Assembly (NCBI GenBank): GCA_963803575.1 | Contig: CAWDMW010000002.1 | Location: 1,364,001 to 1,428,000, forward strand | DNA from: CAWDMW01 sp963803575 | GTDB taxonomy: Bacteria > Pseudomonadota > Alphaproteobacteria > Rickettsiales > UBA998 | Length of the DNA: 64,000 bases | Direction of reading: 5' to 3' | In this document: positions 54,779-64,000 of the stretch, in pieces | Position numbering within the stretch: the stretch's first letter is position 1 | Layout of the letters: each line of letters opens with the position of its first letter | Notes under the pieces: generated by a model | What the model saw: the letters and a program-made list of their open reading frames with translations, nothing else | The model's database searches: none | Told to the model about the DNA's origin: nothing | Made by a program: the position numbers and the translations under genes

Positions 54779-55465
54779 ATGGATATAAGCTTGATAACAA
54801 AATCTATTGACTCTGTTAATCGTCGTGGTGGTGTAACAACGATGATTATTTGTGCGCTTGTTACCGCAACGGTACTGGGTTTATGGATAGCCGCAATTAG
54901 TTCTGTGCTATATTACACATCGGTATTGTCTGAGGGTTGGCTGGAAACGTTGCTAGACTGGATTCTCGGTGTAAGTGCCGGGGTGCTAGCCTGGTTTCTT
55001 TTTCCTGTATTGATTCCGCTGATCGCGAGCATGTTTTTGGATACGTTTCTGAAACGTATTGCTATGGAAGAGTATCAGCATACATTAACAGAGGTACCGC
55101 TGTATCAGGAATTACCGAAGACCTTGTGGATGGTATTGCAGGCAGTTTTAATTAACCTGGTATTACTGCCTCTGTATTTTATCCCGCTTTTTGGGCAAGT
55201 GCTTTACTATAGTGTGAACGGTTATTTATTAGCCCGCGAATTTTGGGTGATGGTTTCTGATCGTTTGATGGTTAAACAAAAGACGTTAGCTAACCGCCGT
55301 ATGACCTTGTTAATGCCCGGTATCTTGTTTGCCGTAGGGGCAACCATACCCTTGCTAAATCTGCTTATTCCATTACTTGCAGGTGCGTATACGCTGCATC
55401 TGGGTATGAACGCTGTGCGTCGTGAGCGTGTAAAGCCAAAAAATAACAGTGTATCCGTGCTCTAA
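54779..55465 (+). CDS. EI24/CysZ-like membrane protein
   Basis: 228-residue inner-membrane protein of the EI24 domain family (CysZ-like; CysZ aids sulfate uptake in some bacteria). At least four hydrophobic segments (about 20-45, 60-85, 115-140, 175-210), and the family-typical block NLVLLPLYFIPLFGQVLYYSVNGYLLAREFWVMV (about 122-155). Divergent from rpsB. No sulfate genes are nearby, so the substrate is open. Confidence 0.8.
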   Translation: MDISLITKSIDSVNRRGGVTTMIICALVTATVLGLWIAAISSVLYYTSVLSEGWLETLLDWILGVSAGVLAWFLFPVLIPLIASMFLDTFLKRIAMEEYQHTLTEVPLYQELPKTLWMVLQAVLINLVLLPLYFIPLFGQVLYYSVNGYLLAREFWVMVSDRLMVKQKTLANRRMTLLMPGILFAVGATIPLLNLLIPLLAGAYTLHLGMNAVRRERVKPKNNSVSVL

Positions 55466-55468
55466 AGA

Positions 55469-56371
55469 TTAGCGAATATTGATGACTTCCAGATCAGCTA
55501 TCAGTGTTTGATTAGGTTTGATAATATTTTTAAGTGGGTTGTCGTTTGCTTCTGTTGGAATACTATAGGCCGGTGGAACAATAAGTGTACGTTTTTCGCC
55601 CTGCTTCATATTGATGGCACCCCGATCCAGCCCGTAAGCATAAAGTGACTCACCAATGTTAAACAGGAGTGGATCACCATTGCCTGCTGCTCGCGTATCA
55701 TACAAAACAGTACCATCCTGCCTCCAAAGCGTCACATGAATATCTGCCTGTTGCCCACATGAAATATAAGCGCCTTCACCTTTCTGGCGCTGCGTAGCCT
55801 GAAAAGGAATATATGTTGTAGCTGATGTAGGGGTAAGGTCATGCAACTCAGCTTTCACCACAATAATGTCAGATGGTTTTAACTGCATTTCTTCCATCAG
55901 TTCAGACGTATAATAATCTTTTGCTGCGTAGCGTATCTGCCGAACGCCACCTTGTTTCATGCCAGTCAGTGCAGTGACCCATGGCATCTTTGGACGGGTA
56001 CTACCAATTCGGATGATTTCCGTTGCTTCTCTAGGGTTATTTGCTGCAGCATTAGCGGGATAGGTCACCCGGTATTCAACTTTAGCATCCTGACCACATT
56101 GAGCAGGTTCCCCCTGCCCCTGAATATCTCCCTCAATATGCATATTCATGGGAAGGTGAAGTGTACCAAGGTCGGCACGTTCATACGGAGTAATGGGAGG
56201 GGAGGGACTACGTACAGTTAGTACAGGGTCAGTGCTTTGCTTTAATAACTGCCGCTCCTGAAAATTTTGAAAGATTGCGTATCCAATCAACATAAAGACA
56301 GCAAGCTTCAGCCAGCCCGGATTGCCCACGCGCTGAGATTTTTTGCGCCTAAAGAGAGAATCAAATAACAT
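55469..56371 (-). CDS. Membrane-anchored protein with two FKBP-like domains
   Basis: 300 residues: an N-terminal anchor (WLKLAVFMLIGYAIF, about 20-34), then two domains of FKBP-type peptidyl-prolyl isomerase shape. The first (about 72-175) includes AQCGQDAKVEYRVTY, PWVTALTGMKQGGVRQIRY and DIIVVKAELHDL. The second (about 195-300) includes ADIHVTLWRQDGTVLYDT, GLDRGAINMKQGEKRTLIV and PPAYS. Several active-site aromatics of true FKBPs are replaced, so it may be a chaperone rather than an isomerase. Upstream of an aminotransferase gene on the same strand is 33 bases away. Confidence 0.75.
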   Translation of the reverse strand: MLFDSLFRRKKSQRVGNPGWLKLAVFMLIGYAIFQNFQERQLLKQSTDPVLTVRSPSPPITPYERADLGTLHLPMNMHIEGDIQGQGEPAQCGQDAKVEYRVTYPANAAANNPREATEIIRIGSTRPKMPWVTALTGMKQGGVRQIRYAAKDYYTSELMEEMQLKPSDIIVVKAELHDLTPTSATTYIPFQATQRQKGEGAYISCGQQADIHVTLWRQDGTVLYDTRAAGNGDPLLFNIGESLYAYGLDRGAINMKQGEKRTLIVPPAYSIPTEANDNPLKNIIKPNQTLIADLEVINIR

Positions 56372-56403
56372 GGTTAAAAGGTATCATGAAATACACTTAC
56401 ATA

Positions 56404-57570
56404 CTATGATTTTTGTGAAACGCCTGTTCCAAGCCATGCTGTGAGACGCTTGCACGCTTCTGCTATATCATCATAGCTACCACAAAAAGAGAAGCGGACG
56501 TAATCCTTACCCCGCATTTCATCAAAGTCAGTGCCGGGGACAGCGCAAACATATGCATCATGTAACATATTTTTGCAAAAGTCACGGCTATGGCAGTGAA
56601 AGTCCGTGACGTTCGCATAAAGATAAAATGCCCCCTTCGCCTTATTTAAGCCCTTAAATCCTAGTGTCTCTAATGTGGTTTTCAATAAGTCTCTGTTGCG
56701 TGCATATTCCGTTACTGTGTCTTGTAACATATCCTGATGCTCAAACACTTCCAGTGCTGCATATTGGGCGATAGCGGAGGGAGAAATAAAGAAACTTTGC
56801 GCTAAGGACTCAAAAGACCGTGTCAAATATTTGGGCATGACTGCCCAGCCAAGTCGCCACCCGGGAAGTAAAAAATATTTGGAAAAGCTATTCAGGATAA
56901 TCACCTGATCGTTATATCGCAATGCTGTATCGTAAGGTGTGTCTTCGTAAACAACCTGATGATAAATTTCATCTGAGATAAGCTGTATCTGTTGCTCATG
57001 ACAATATTCAGACAATGCATGAAGTTCCTCTGGTGACAGGATGCTTCCGGTAGGATTGGAAGGGCTGGCAATAACCAGACCATCCATCGCTCCTGCTTCT
57101 TTCAGCGTGGCAGGGGTTGGCTGAAAACCATTGGCTTCATTTGCTTTTACGCGCAGTGGTTTGATGCCAAGGCTTTTCATCATGTTAGGGTAGGCGGGGT
57201 AGCAGGGGTGTGCAATACCAATGGTCGCTCCCGTGTCGAATGCAGCCAGCAATGACAAAAGATAGGCCGCCGATGATCCAACAGTGATAAAGATGCGTTC
57301 TTTAGGAATGTCTAAGTCGTATCTTTCCTGATAATAGGTGCTTATGCGTTCCCGCAGGGCAGGAAGCCCGCATGCATCTGTATAGCCAAGAGACGTGCGT
57401 TGCATATGTGAAGTAACTCGGTCAAGCACTGGTTGAGGCACGGTTTTACCCGGTTGCCCAAGTGAGAGATGCACAATATGCTTACCTTGTGCTTCCAGTA
57501 TGGAAGCCTCACGGAATGCTTCCATCACTTCAAAGGGTCTAATGTTTCCACGTAATGCGCTTTTCATCAT
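56404..57570 (-). CDS. Class I/II PLP-dependent aminotransferase
   Basis: 388 residues with fold-type I features: SLGQPGKTVP, LGYTDACGLPALRERIS, IASPSNPTGSILS, LISDEIYHQVVYED and the PLP Lys231 in NSFSKYFLLPGWRLGW. C-terminal region ends YVRFSFCGSYDDIAEAC with the substrate-binding Arg. It belongs to the aspartate/alanine/tyrosine aminotransferase group; the exact substrate cannot be set. Divergent from the M48 peptidase gene. Confidence 0.88.
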   Translation of the reverse strand: MMKSALRGNIRPFEVMEAFREASILEAQGKHIVHLSLGQPGKTVPQPVLDRVTSHMQRTSLGYTDACGLPALRERISTYYQERYDLDIPKERIFITVGSSAAYLLSLLAAFDTGATIGIAHPCYPAYPNMMKSLGIKPLRVKANEANGFQPTPATLKEAGAMDGLVIASPSNPTGSILSPEELHALSEYCHEQQIQLISDEIYHQVVYEDTPYDTALRYNDQVIILNSFSKYFLLPGWRLGWAVMPKYLTRSFESLAQSFFISPSAIAQYAALEVFEHQDMLQDTVTEYARNRDLLKTTLETLGFKGLNKAKGAFYLYANVTDFHCHSRDFCKNMLHDAYVCAVPGTDFDEMRGKDYVRFSFCGSYDDIAEACKRLTAWLGTGVSQKS

Positions 57571-57661
57571 GAGATTATCATCTTATATAGTAACGTATAT
57601 CAACAAAGGTGAATGAGTTTCGTTTAATCGCGCACTATGCAATATAATAGAAGAAAATACA

Positions 57662-59029
57662 ATGAACATGTCAGACCATAAGAAGCATAGGCTAATGTAC
57701 CGCGCTTTTCAGCAGTTGGCGGTAAGCATGGCGTGTTACATGCTGTTTATGTCATGCGTTTTGGCTAAAGGGTTGATACGGGACGCGCAGACGGAAGATT
57801 ATTTGAGTGACATAGCCTATCCCATTTTTAAAGCAGCAGGACTAGATACTTCACAGGTACGGATGTTTATTGTGCAGGATGAGCGCATTAATGCGTTTGT
57901 TGCTGGTGGAAGCAATATGTTTTTGCATACCGGACTCATTATTGAAGCGGAAACCGCAGATATGCTGCTGGGTGTCATTGCGCATGAAACCGGCCATATT
58001 ACGGGTGGCCATCTGGTGCGAGGGGTGGATTATGCTCGCCGCACGCAAGCCGGTGCCATTCTTGCGTATCTCGTAGGTGCTGCTGTTGTGGCAGCAGGAG
58101 GAGGTGCGGCAGGGGCTGCCATTATGAGCGGCGGATCGCATGTGGCAAACCGCAATATGCTTGCATATACACGTGAACATGAACGTGCGGCAGATCAGGC
58201 GGCGCTGACGTATTTGCAACGCGCAGGGCTTTCGGCTGATGGTATGCTGCAAATGTTTGAGCGATTGCGCCGCGAAGAAAAGCGAGTAATTTCGCCAGAT
58301 CAGGATGTCTATGCACGCACCCACCCGCTGAGCAAAGAGCGTATTACCCACATGCGTCATGCACTGCGTCGCTCAGCTGGCCTTGGGAATGTTTCAAAGT
58401 CCATGCAAAAGCGTCATCACCATGTACGAGGTAAATTGATCGGATTTCTTCAGGATACCCAGCAAGTATTTCGCGTCTTTCCACGTCACGATACCTCGGA
58501 TGCAGCGCGTATTGCCCGTGCTATTGCGTATAGTCGTGTCTCACAAGTGCAAAATGCCCTATATGAACTGAAACCATTAATGCAATCATCTCCGCAAAAC
58601 CCCTATATGCATGAACTGCAAGGGCATGTGTTATTTGAAGCTGGTATGGTTGAGCAAGCGATTGATGCTTATCGTAAGGCAACCGAGATGGCACCGAATC
58701 AGCCCATCATGCGTAGTGATTATGCGAAGGTTTTGCTTGCATCACAGCAGTCAAAACATATTCAGGAAGCCAAAAGAGAACTGTTATACGCATCACAAAA
58801 AGATCCAACCTATCATCAAACATGGCGATTATTAGCGCGCGTCTATGGTTACGAAAATAATGTTGGAATGGCAGAACTGTCGCTGGCTGAGTTGGCGGCA
58901 TTAAGTAGCGATAAAAAAACACTGCTTAGGCGACTGGATAAAGCAGAGCAATACGTTGATAAGAGTAGCCCTGCGGGTTTAAGAGTCGCTGATTTACGGC
59001 TATTTGCTGAAACATTGGACAATGATTAG
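57662..59029 (+). CDS. BepA-like M48 metallopeptidase with TPR region
   Basis: 455 residues: signal peptide (about 1-36), M48 zinc-peptidase domain with HETGH (H108, E109, H112) and a later EHERAADQ that supplies the third zinc ligand, then a TPR-rich C-terminal half (about 270-455; YMHELQGHVLFEAGMVEQAIDAYRKA). This layout is that of BepA/YfgC, a periplasmic protease/chaperone that checks outer-membrane protein assembly at BAM. The next gene encodes a DsbA-type thiol protein, also envelope-directed. Confidence 0.9.
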   Translation: MNMSDHKKHRLMYRAFQQLAVSMACYMLFMSCVLAKGLIRDAQTEDYLSDIAYPIFKAAGLDTSQVRMFIVQDERINAFVAGGSNMFLHTGLIIEAETADMLLGVIAHETGHITGGHLVRGVDYARRTQAGAILAYLVGAAVVAAGGGAAGAAIMSGGSHVANRNMLAYTREHERAADQAALTYLQRAGLSADGMLQMFERLRREEKRVISPDQDVYARTHPLSKERITHMRHALRRSAGLGNVSKSMQKRHHHVRGKLIGFLQDTQQVFRVFPRHDTSDAARIARAIAYSRVSQVQNALYELKPLMQSSPQNPYMHELQGHVLFEAGMVEQAIDAYRKATEMAPNQPIMRSDYAKVLLASQQSKHIQEAKRELLYASQKDPTYHQTWRLLARVYGYENNVGMAELSLAELAALSSDKKTLLRRLDKAEQYVDKSSPAGLRVADLRLFAETLDND

Positions 59030-59127
59030 TTATTACACGCTCAGAATTATGACTAATAACACTGTTATCTGCAATAGATATACCTTATCTAAATTACCAA
59101 TATTACTAATTACACGGAGTATCCCCT

Positions 59128-59868
59128 ATGATAAAACCTACCTTGCGTGCTATGGCCGCGTCTTTTGTTATCTCGGCATTTGCCATAAGCAATAGTGTTG
59201 CTGAGCCTGTGCAAAAAGAAGAATTAGGGAAACTGATAGGGGAGTATTTAAAGAATAACCCCGAAGTCGTGATTACCGCGCTGGATGCTTATCAGCAGCA
59301 GATTAAAGACAAATCAGCTGAAGCAACCAAAGCAGCCATTAAAGACAAATCTAAAGAGATTTATCACAGCCCTATGGATGGGTCTGTTGGTGATAAAGAT
59401 GCGGCTGTAACTATTGTAGAGTTCTTTGATTATAATTGTTCAGCGTGCAAGTATATGTTTAAGCCATTAAACGTGATTCATGATGAAGGATTGGATGATG
59501 TGCGAATCGTATTTAAAGAATTTCCGATTTTTGGCGAAACATCACAAAAGCTGGCCAAAATTGCTATGGCCGTGAATACACTTGCGCCAGCAAAATATTA
59601 TGACTTCCACAAAACCATGATGGAAACCAAAAAGTCGATTACGCCTGCAATAGCGTATGATCTGGCGGAAGATATAGGTATTTCCCGTACGTCCATCGAG
59701 AAAGAACTGTCAAAGCCCGTATATGAAGAAGCGTTGAAGAAAAACAAAGCACTGGGTGATACGTTGCAGGTGCGTGGTACGCCGTTCCTCATTATCAATG
59801 ATGAGCCAGTCGCACATGCTTTGGATGAAGCGATGTTGCGTGATTATATTGCTAAGGCGAAAAAATAA
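59128..59868 (+). CDS. DsbA-family thiol oxidoreductase
   Basis: 246 residues with a signal peptide (about 1-25, cleavage after SVA), an N-terminal helical oligomer-type region (about 28-80; KEELGKLIGEYLKNNPEVV) and a thioredoxin-fold DsbA domain with CSAC (C104, C107) in FFDYNCSACKYMFKPL and the cis-Pro in RGTPFLIIND. The helical extension recalls Com1/ScsC-like proteins, which form oligomers and act as disulfide isomerases. Probable role: periplasmic disulfide handling. Confidence 0.9.
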   Translation: MIKPTLRAMAASFVISAFAISNSVAEPVQKEELGKLIGEYLKNNPEVVITALDAYQQQIKDKSAEATKAAIKDKSKEIYHSPMDGSVGDKDAAVTIVEFFDYNCSACKYMFKPLNVIHDEGLDDVRIVFKEFPIFGETSQKLAKIAMAVNTLAPAKYYDFHKTMMETKKSITPAIAYDLAEDIGISRTSIEKELSKPVYEEALKKNKALGDTLQVRGTPFLIINDEPVAHALDEAMLRDYIAKAKK

Positions 59869-59880
59869 TCAGGTAACTAT

Positions 59881-59931
59881 GGAACATTGCGTATTTCATT
59901 CGCTTTAATGTAAGAAAAATACGCATGTTCC
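59881..59931 (+). terminator. Hairpin terminator after the DsbA-like gene
   Basis: GGAACAT(T)GCGTATTT pairs with AAATACGCATGTTCC, a 15-bp stem with one bulged base. It lies 13 bases after the stop codon and before the dnaK promoter region. Confidence 0.7.
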
Positions 59932-59965
59932 CTTGAAATATCGTATAAAGGTACTTAATTACCGC
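59932..59965 (+). promoter_or_regulatory. Candidate heat-shock (RpoH) promoter of dnaK
   Basis: CTTGAAA at 59932-59938 equals the RpoH -35 consensus and lies about 90 bases before dnaK. The expected -10 (CCATNT-type) is not clear; CTTAAT about 17 bases on is the nearest candidate. Confidence 0.4.
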
Positions 59966-60030
59966 ATCGTAATATACATAATCTACGTTTACAGACATAA
60001 TTTTAAAGAAAGAGTTGGGAGAATATTAGA

Positions 60031-61960
60031 ATGGGTAAAGTGATTGGAATTGATCTTGGTACAACAAACTCATGTGTTGCTATCATGGAAGGAAAAGCGG
60101 CGAAGGTCGTCGAAAACATGGAAGGTGCGCGTACTACGCCTTCTATAGTTGCTTTCACAAATGACGGTGAAAGACTGGTTGGACAGACGGCTAAACGTCA
60201 GGCAGTCACTAATCCTGAAAACACGCTATTTGCTGTTAAGCGTCTGATTGGTCGTGCTTTTGGTGATGACGCGGTTAAGAAGGACATAGACCTTGTGCCG
60301 TACAAAATCGTTAAAGCAGATAATGGTGATGCATGGGTGAAAGCAGCGGGCGAGACATACAGTCCAAGTCAGGTAAGTGCGTTTATTCTACAAAAAATGA
60401 AAGAAACCGCAGAATCATATCTTGGTGAAACAGTTGATAAAGCAGTTATTACCGTACCTGCGTATTTTAATGATGCGCAACGTCAGGCAACCAAAGATGC
60501 TGGCCGCATTGCCGGGCTGGAAGTGTTGCGGATTATCAATGAGCCTACAGCTGCCGCGCTAGCGTATGGGCTGGATAAGAATGAAGGCAAAACCATTGCC
60601 GTCTATGATCTAGGTGGTGGAACGTTTGACGTATCTGTCCTTGAGATTGGTGACGGTGTGTTTGAAGTGAAAGCGACAAACGGGGATACGTTCCTTGGTG
60701 GAGAAGATTTCGATGTGCGCATTATTGACTTCCTTGCGGATGAGTTTAAAAAAGAAAACAGCATTGATTTGCGTAAAGATCCACTGGCACTGCAACGTCT
60801 TAAGGAAGCGGCGGAAAAGGCGAAGATTGAGCTTTCAAGCGCACAGCAAACAGATGTGAACCTGCCATTTATTACCGCAGATCAGACAGGCCCTAAACAC
60901 TTAAACGTAAAATTGAGCCGTTCGAAGCTGGAATCACTTGTCAGTGATCTGCTTGATCGCACCATTGACACCGTGCAAAAAAGCATTGAAAGATGCCGGA
61001 CTAAGCCCATCAGATATTGATGAAGTCATCATGGTTGGTGGTATGACACGTATGCCAAAAGTAACGGAAATTGTACGCGACTTCTTCGGTAAAGAGCCAC
61101 ATAAAGGTGTGAATCCTGATGAAGTGGTGGCAATGGGTGCTGCCATTCAGGCAGGTGTGTTGCAAGGCGACGTAAAAGACGTTTTGCTGCTTGATGTCAC
61201 CCCATTATCGCTGGGAATTGAGACGCTAGGTGGTGTATTTACGCGCCTAATCGAACGTAATACAACGATACCAACTAAAAAGTCACAAGTATTCTCAACA
61301 GCAGATGACACTCAGACGGCAGTAACCATCCGAGTGTTTCAGGGTGAGCGTGAAATGGCCGCAGATAACAAAATGCTGGGGCAGTTTGATTTGGTCGGTA
61401 TTCCTCCAGCTCCACGTGGTGTGCCACAGATTGAAGTCACATTTGATATTGATGCAAACGGTATTGTGAATGTGTCCGCTAAAGATAAGGCAACCAATAA
61501 AGAGCAGCAGATTCGTATTCAAGCATCCGGTGGATTATCTGATGGTGAAATTGACAATATGGTGAAAGATGCAGAAAAATATGCTGATGAGGACAAAAAG
61601 CGTCGTGAAGTGATTGAAGCCCGTAACAAGGCCGAAAGCATGGTGCATGAAGCGGAAAAAACGCTAGCGGATCATGGTGATGCGATTGATGGTAGCGATA
61701 AAAATGCTATCGAATCTGCTATTTCAGAGTTGAAATCATCGCTTGATAGCGAAGATATATCAGATATTGAAGCAAAAACGCAGTCACTAACAGAAGCAAT
61801 GATGAAAGTGGGTGAGGCGGTTTACAAAGCGCAGCAGGAAAAGGAAGGATCGGCAGGTGATGCAGCGGCATCAGATGCAGATGTTACTGCTTCTGACAGC
61901 CATGAGGGTGAAGTGCTTGATGCTGACTTTGAAGAAGTCGATAGCGATAAAAAAGACTAG
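60031..61960 (+). pseudogene. dnaK: Chaperone DnaK (Hsp70), frame broken once by an extra A
   Basis: ATP-driven Hsp70 chaperone. MGKVIGIDLGTTNSCVAIME starts the ATPase domain; IINEPTAAALAYGLDK and YDLGGGTFDVSVLEIGDG follow. The second part resumes with KALKDAGLSPSDIDEV and VGGMTRMPKV, then the substrate-binding domain (LLLDVTPLSLGIETLGG) and the acidic tail EVDSDKKD. At about 60980 a run of six A instead of five (GTGCAAAAAAGC) shifts the frame; removing one gives an intact DnaK of about 643 residues. DnaK is normally essential under stress, so a consensus error is likelier than loss. Followed by dnaJ. Confidence 0.94.
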
Positions 61961-61987
61961 AGGGTATATACCTATTTAGGTTTTGTG

Positions 61988-62019
61988 GCGACCGAAACGG
62001 GGATTCTCGTTTCGGTCGC
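61988..62019 (+). terminator. Terminator between dnaK and dnaJ
   Basis: GCGACCGAAACG and CGTTTCGGTCGC form a perfect 12-bp stem with an eight-base loop, followed by TCTATTTCTTT. It may end part of the dnaK transcripts and lower dnaJ expression. Confidence 0.85.
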
Positions 62020-62049
62020 TCTATTTCTTTGCAAGCGAGATAATGCGGT

Positions 62050-63204
62050 ATGAGTAAAAAAGATTATTATGAGTTGTTAGGGGTAAGTAAGTCTGTTGGT
62101 GCAGATGAACTGAAAAAAGCCTATCGCAAACTAGCCATGAAGTATCACCCTGACAAAAACCCCGGTGATGCTAAAGCAGAGCAGACATTTAAAGAAATTA
62201 GCGAAGCTTATGAAGTATTAAAAGACCCAGAGAAGAAAGCCGCTTACGATCGCTACGGACATGCTGCCTTTGAAGGTGGTATGGGCGGCGGTGCTGGTGC
62301 CGGAGCGGCTGGCTTTGACTTTGGCGGTAGTTTCTCGGATATTTTTGAAGATCTTTTCACTGAGTTCTCTGGAGCGCGTCGTGGAGGCTCTGGCAGTACA
62401 GGGGGTTCAGCACGCAGCCGTGGCAATGATTTGCGCTATAACATGCAAATCTCACTTGAAGATGCATTTAAAGGCAAAAAGCAAGACATTACCATCACTA
62501 CATCAGTAAGTTGTGATGCATGTGGTGGTACTGGGGGTGCCAACGGGTCTGAGCCAGTAACCTGTAGCGTCTGTCACGGTCGTGGTACCATGCGGGTGCA
62601 GCAAGGCTTCTTTACCATTGAACGCACATGTAGCAATTGTCAGGGATCGGGTAAGGTTATCGCTGATCCATGCCGTAAATGCGCTGGATCAGGTATGGTA
62701 CGGAAGGATCGCACGCTATCTGTTACCATTCCTGCAGGTGTTGAAGAAGGTACGCGCATTCGTCTTTCTGGTGAAGGAGAAGCAGGATATCGTGGAGGTG
62801 CTTCCGGAGACTTATACATTTTCCTTGGCATTAAAGCACACCCTTTCTTTCGTCGTGAGGGAGCAGATATTCATTGCACGGTACCGATTACATTCACGAC
62901 TGCTGCACTTGGCGGTAGTGTAGAGGTACCAACCATTGAGGGAACACGTCTCAAGGTAACGATTCCTGAAGGCGTACAAAATGGTCACCAGTTCCGTCTT
63001 AAAGGAAAGGGTATGACAGTATATCGTTCAAAGTCACGTGGAGATATGTTTGTCCATGCCCGCATTGAAACACCTGTTAAGTTATCCAAAAGACAAAAAG
63101 AATTATTGCAGGAATTTGATAAAGCATCCGGTTCGACGACCAGTCCGGAATCCTATGGATTCTTTGATAAAATGCGTGAGTTTTGGGAAGATTTAAAGGA
63201 TTAA
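62050..63204 (+). CDS. dnaJ: Chaperone DnaJ (Hsp40)
   Basis: Stimulates DnaK ATPase and delivers substrates. 384 residues: J domain (about 1-70) with YHPDKNPGD containing HPD; a Gly/Phe-rich region (about 74-105; GGMGGGAGAGAAGFDFGGSF); a zinc region with four CxxCxGxG repeats (CDACGGTGG, CSVCHGRG, CSNCQGSG, CRKCAGSG); and C-terminal substrate domains (GDLYIFLGIKAHPFFRREG; VTIPEGVQNGHQFRLKGKGM). Complete, full-length type I DnaJ. Confidence 0.97.
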   Translation: MSKKDYYELLGVSKSVGADELKKAYRKLAMKYHPDKNPGDAKAEQTFKEISEAYEVLKDPEKKAAYDRYGHAAFEGGMGGGAGAGAAGFDFGGSFSDIFEDLFTEFSGARRGGSGSTGGSARSRGNDLRYNMQISLEDAFKGKKQDITITTSVSCDACGGTGGANGSEPVTCSVCHGRGTMRVQQGFFTIERTCSNCQGSGKVIADPCRKCAGSGMVRKDRTLSVTIPAGVEEGTRIRLSGEGEAGYRGGASGDLYIFLGIKAHPFFRREGADIHCTVPITFTTAALGGSVEVPTIEGTRLKVTIPEGVQNGHQFRLKGKGMTVYRSKSRGDMFVHARIETPVKLSKRQKELLQEFDKASGSTTSPESYGFFDKMREFWEDLKD

Positions 63205-63208
63205 CGAT

Positions 63209-64000
63209 ATGATGAATATTGGGATAGCTGGTTGCGCCGGGCGTATGGGTGCCATGCTGATTGAAGCGGTGCGAGAACATCCAAAATGTACGTTATCCGC
63301 CACCAGCGCACGCACTGAAGGGTTGGAAACAGTCCATACCTATTTACAGCGTGAAGGCTTACAACAGGTGATGTTGACAGACAGACCAGATATGTTAGTG
63401 CAGCATTGTGATGCAGTGATTGATTTCACTTCCGCTGATTATTCCATGGATATTGTTGCAGCTTGCGCAAAAGCAAATAGCATCTATATTTGCGGCACAA
63501 CTGGATTTACGACGAAACAGGAAGCGGACATGTTAGAGATGTCCAGGCATATGCGTGTAGTGAAAGCGGCAAATTTTTCAATCGGAGTCAATTTATTGAT
63601 GGAACTGGTTGAACGTGCTGCTCATGTGATGGCTGAAGCTGACATCGAGATCAGCGAAACACACCACCGCTACAAAAAAGATGCACCTTCCGGTACCGCT
63701 CTTGCTTTAGGTCGGGCCGCTGCAAGGGGGCGGAATGTATCTTTGGATGATGTTGCTGTGCATGGACGTCATGGTATGACAGGTGAACGCACCGAAGGCA
63801 CCATCGGTTTTCATGCGCTGCGTGGTGGTGACGTGATTGGCGATCATACAGTGCTGTTTGCCGAAAATGGTGAACGGCTCAGCCTGTCACATATGTCATC
63901 AGATCGACGGGTTTATGCTGACGGTGCTATACGAGCGGCATTATGGTGCAGGCATCAGTCAAACGGAATGTATGCTATGCAAGATGTTTTACGGCCATAA
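63209..64000 (+). CDS. dapB: 4-hydroxy-tetrahydrodipicolinate reductase
   Basis: Second step after DapA in lysine/diaminopimelate synthesis, NAD(P)H-dependent. 263 residues: the nucleotide-binding start NIGIAGCAGRMGAMLIEAV, GTTGFTTKQE, the family signature SETHHRYKKDAPSGTAL with the catalytic His and Lys, and the end GMYAMQDVLRP. It starts 4 bases after dnaJ (the TAACGATATG junction). The stop TAA is at 63998-64000, so the gene is complete and ends exactly with the window. Confidence 0.96.
   Translation: MMNIGIAGCAGRMGAMLIEAVREHPKCTLSATSARTEGLETVHTYLQREGLQQVMLTDRPDMLVQHCDAVIDFTSADYSMDIVAACAKANSIYICGTTGFTTKQEADMLEMSRHMRVVKAANFSIGVNLLMELVERAAHVMAEADIEISETHHRYKKDAPSGTALALGRAAARGRNVSLDDVAVHGRHGMTGERTEGTIGFHALRGGDVIGDHTVLFAENGERLSLSHMSSDRRVYADGAIRAALWCRHQSNGMYAMQDVLRP

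Overview
The window looks like a chromosomal segment of an alphaproteobacterium of moderate GC content. Several signs point there: fliX divergent from flgI, the block mdh-sucC-sucD, dapA next to smpB, ahcY followed by a DivL-type kinase whose H-box histidine is a tyrosine, and an ExoD-family protein. Several long proteins match no family I recognise, so the lineage is probably a poorly sampled one. I cannot name the genus.

Layout. 1-3967: 3' end of ettA, infC, an unknown membrane-associated protein, tgt. 3995-15706: an 11.7-kb Tn3-family transposon with 39-bp inverted ends and an exact 5-bp target duplication (TATGG). It carries tnpA (split by one amber codon), tnpR, and a tightly overlapping five-gene operon for a CusCBA/CzcCBA-type heavy-metal RND efflux pump with its own two-component system. 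It landed in the last codons of a methyltransferase gene convergent with tgt. 15707-23926: that methyltransferase, a VanX/DdpX-like dipeptidase, dnaB, an exoD-like gene and a large TpsA-type exoprotein. 23963-25581: an IS1595-family element, a ParD/ParE toxin-antitoxin pair and tRNA-Pro(UGG). 25707-30159: dapA, smpB, a KdpE-like regulator, a phospholipase-D-type protein, a two-repeat secreted protein and a small unknown. 30174-35623: a flagellar island (fliX with unknown partners, flgI, flgJ-type rod protein, flgN-like, a highly diverged flgK-like gene, fliW). 35608-49375: queA, cyclophilin, bacterioferritin, an unknown triple-repeat protein, glmS, sucD/sucC/mdh, tsaC, ahcY, divL. 49423-57570: lipoprotein, rsmD, two unknown overlapping genes, tsf, rpsB, an EI24/CysZ-like protein, a double FKBP-like protein, an aminotransferase. 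57662-64000: an M48 peptidase, a DsbA-like protein, dnaK, dnaJ, dapB, whose stop codon is the last base of the window.

Quality. Single-base indels break mdh, sucC, sucD, dnaK and the IS1595 transposase, while the protein sequence on both sides of each break stays well conserved. At least seven fall within about 300 bases of sucC. Consensus error in a poorly covered stretch is the simplest explanation, but true decay cannot be excluded from sequence alone.

Most distinctive content: the Tn3 element with its intact efflux operon and traceable insertion history; the FlgK-like protein stripped of its usual ends; unknown genes embedded in the fliX and rsmD operons; and a possible pseudoknot in the rpsB leader.
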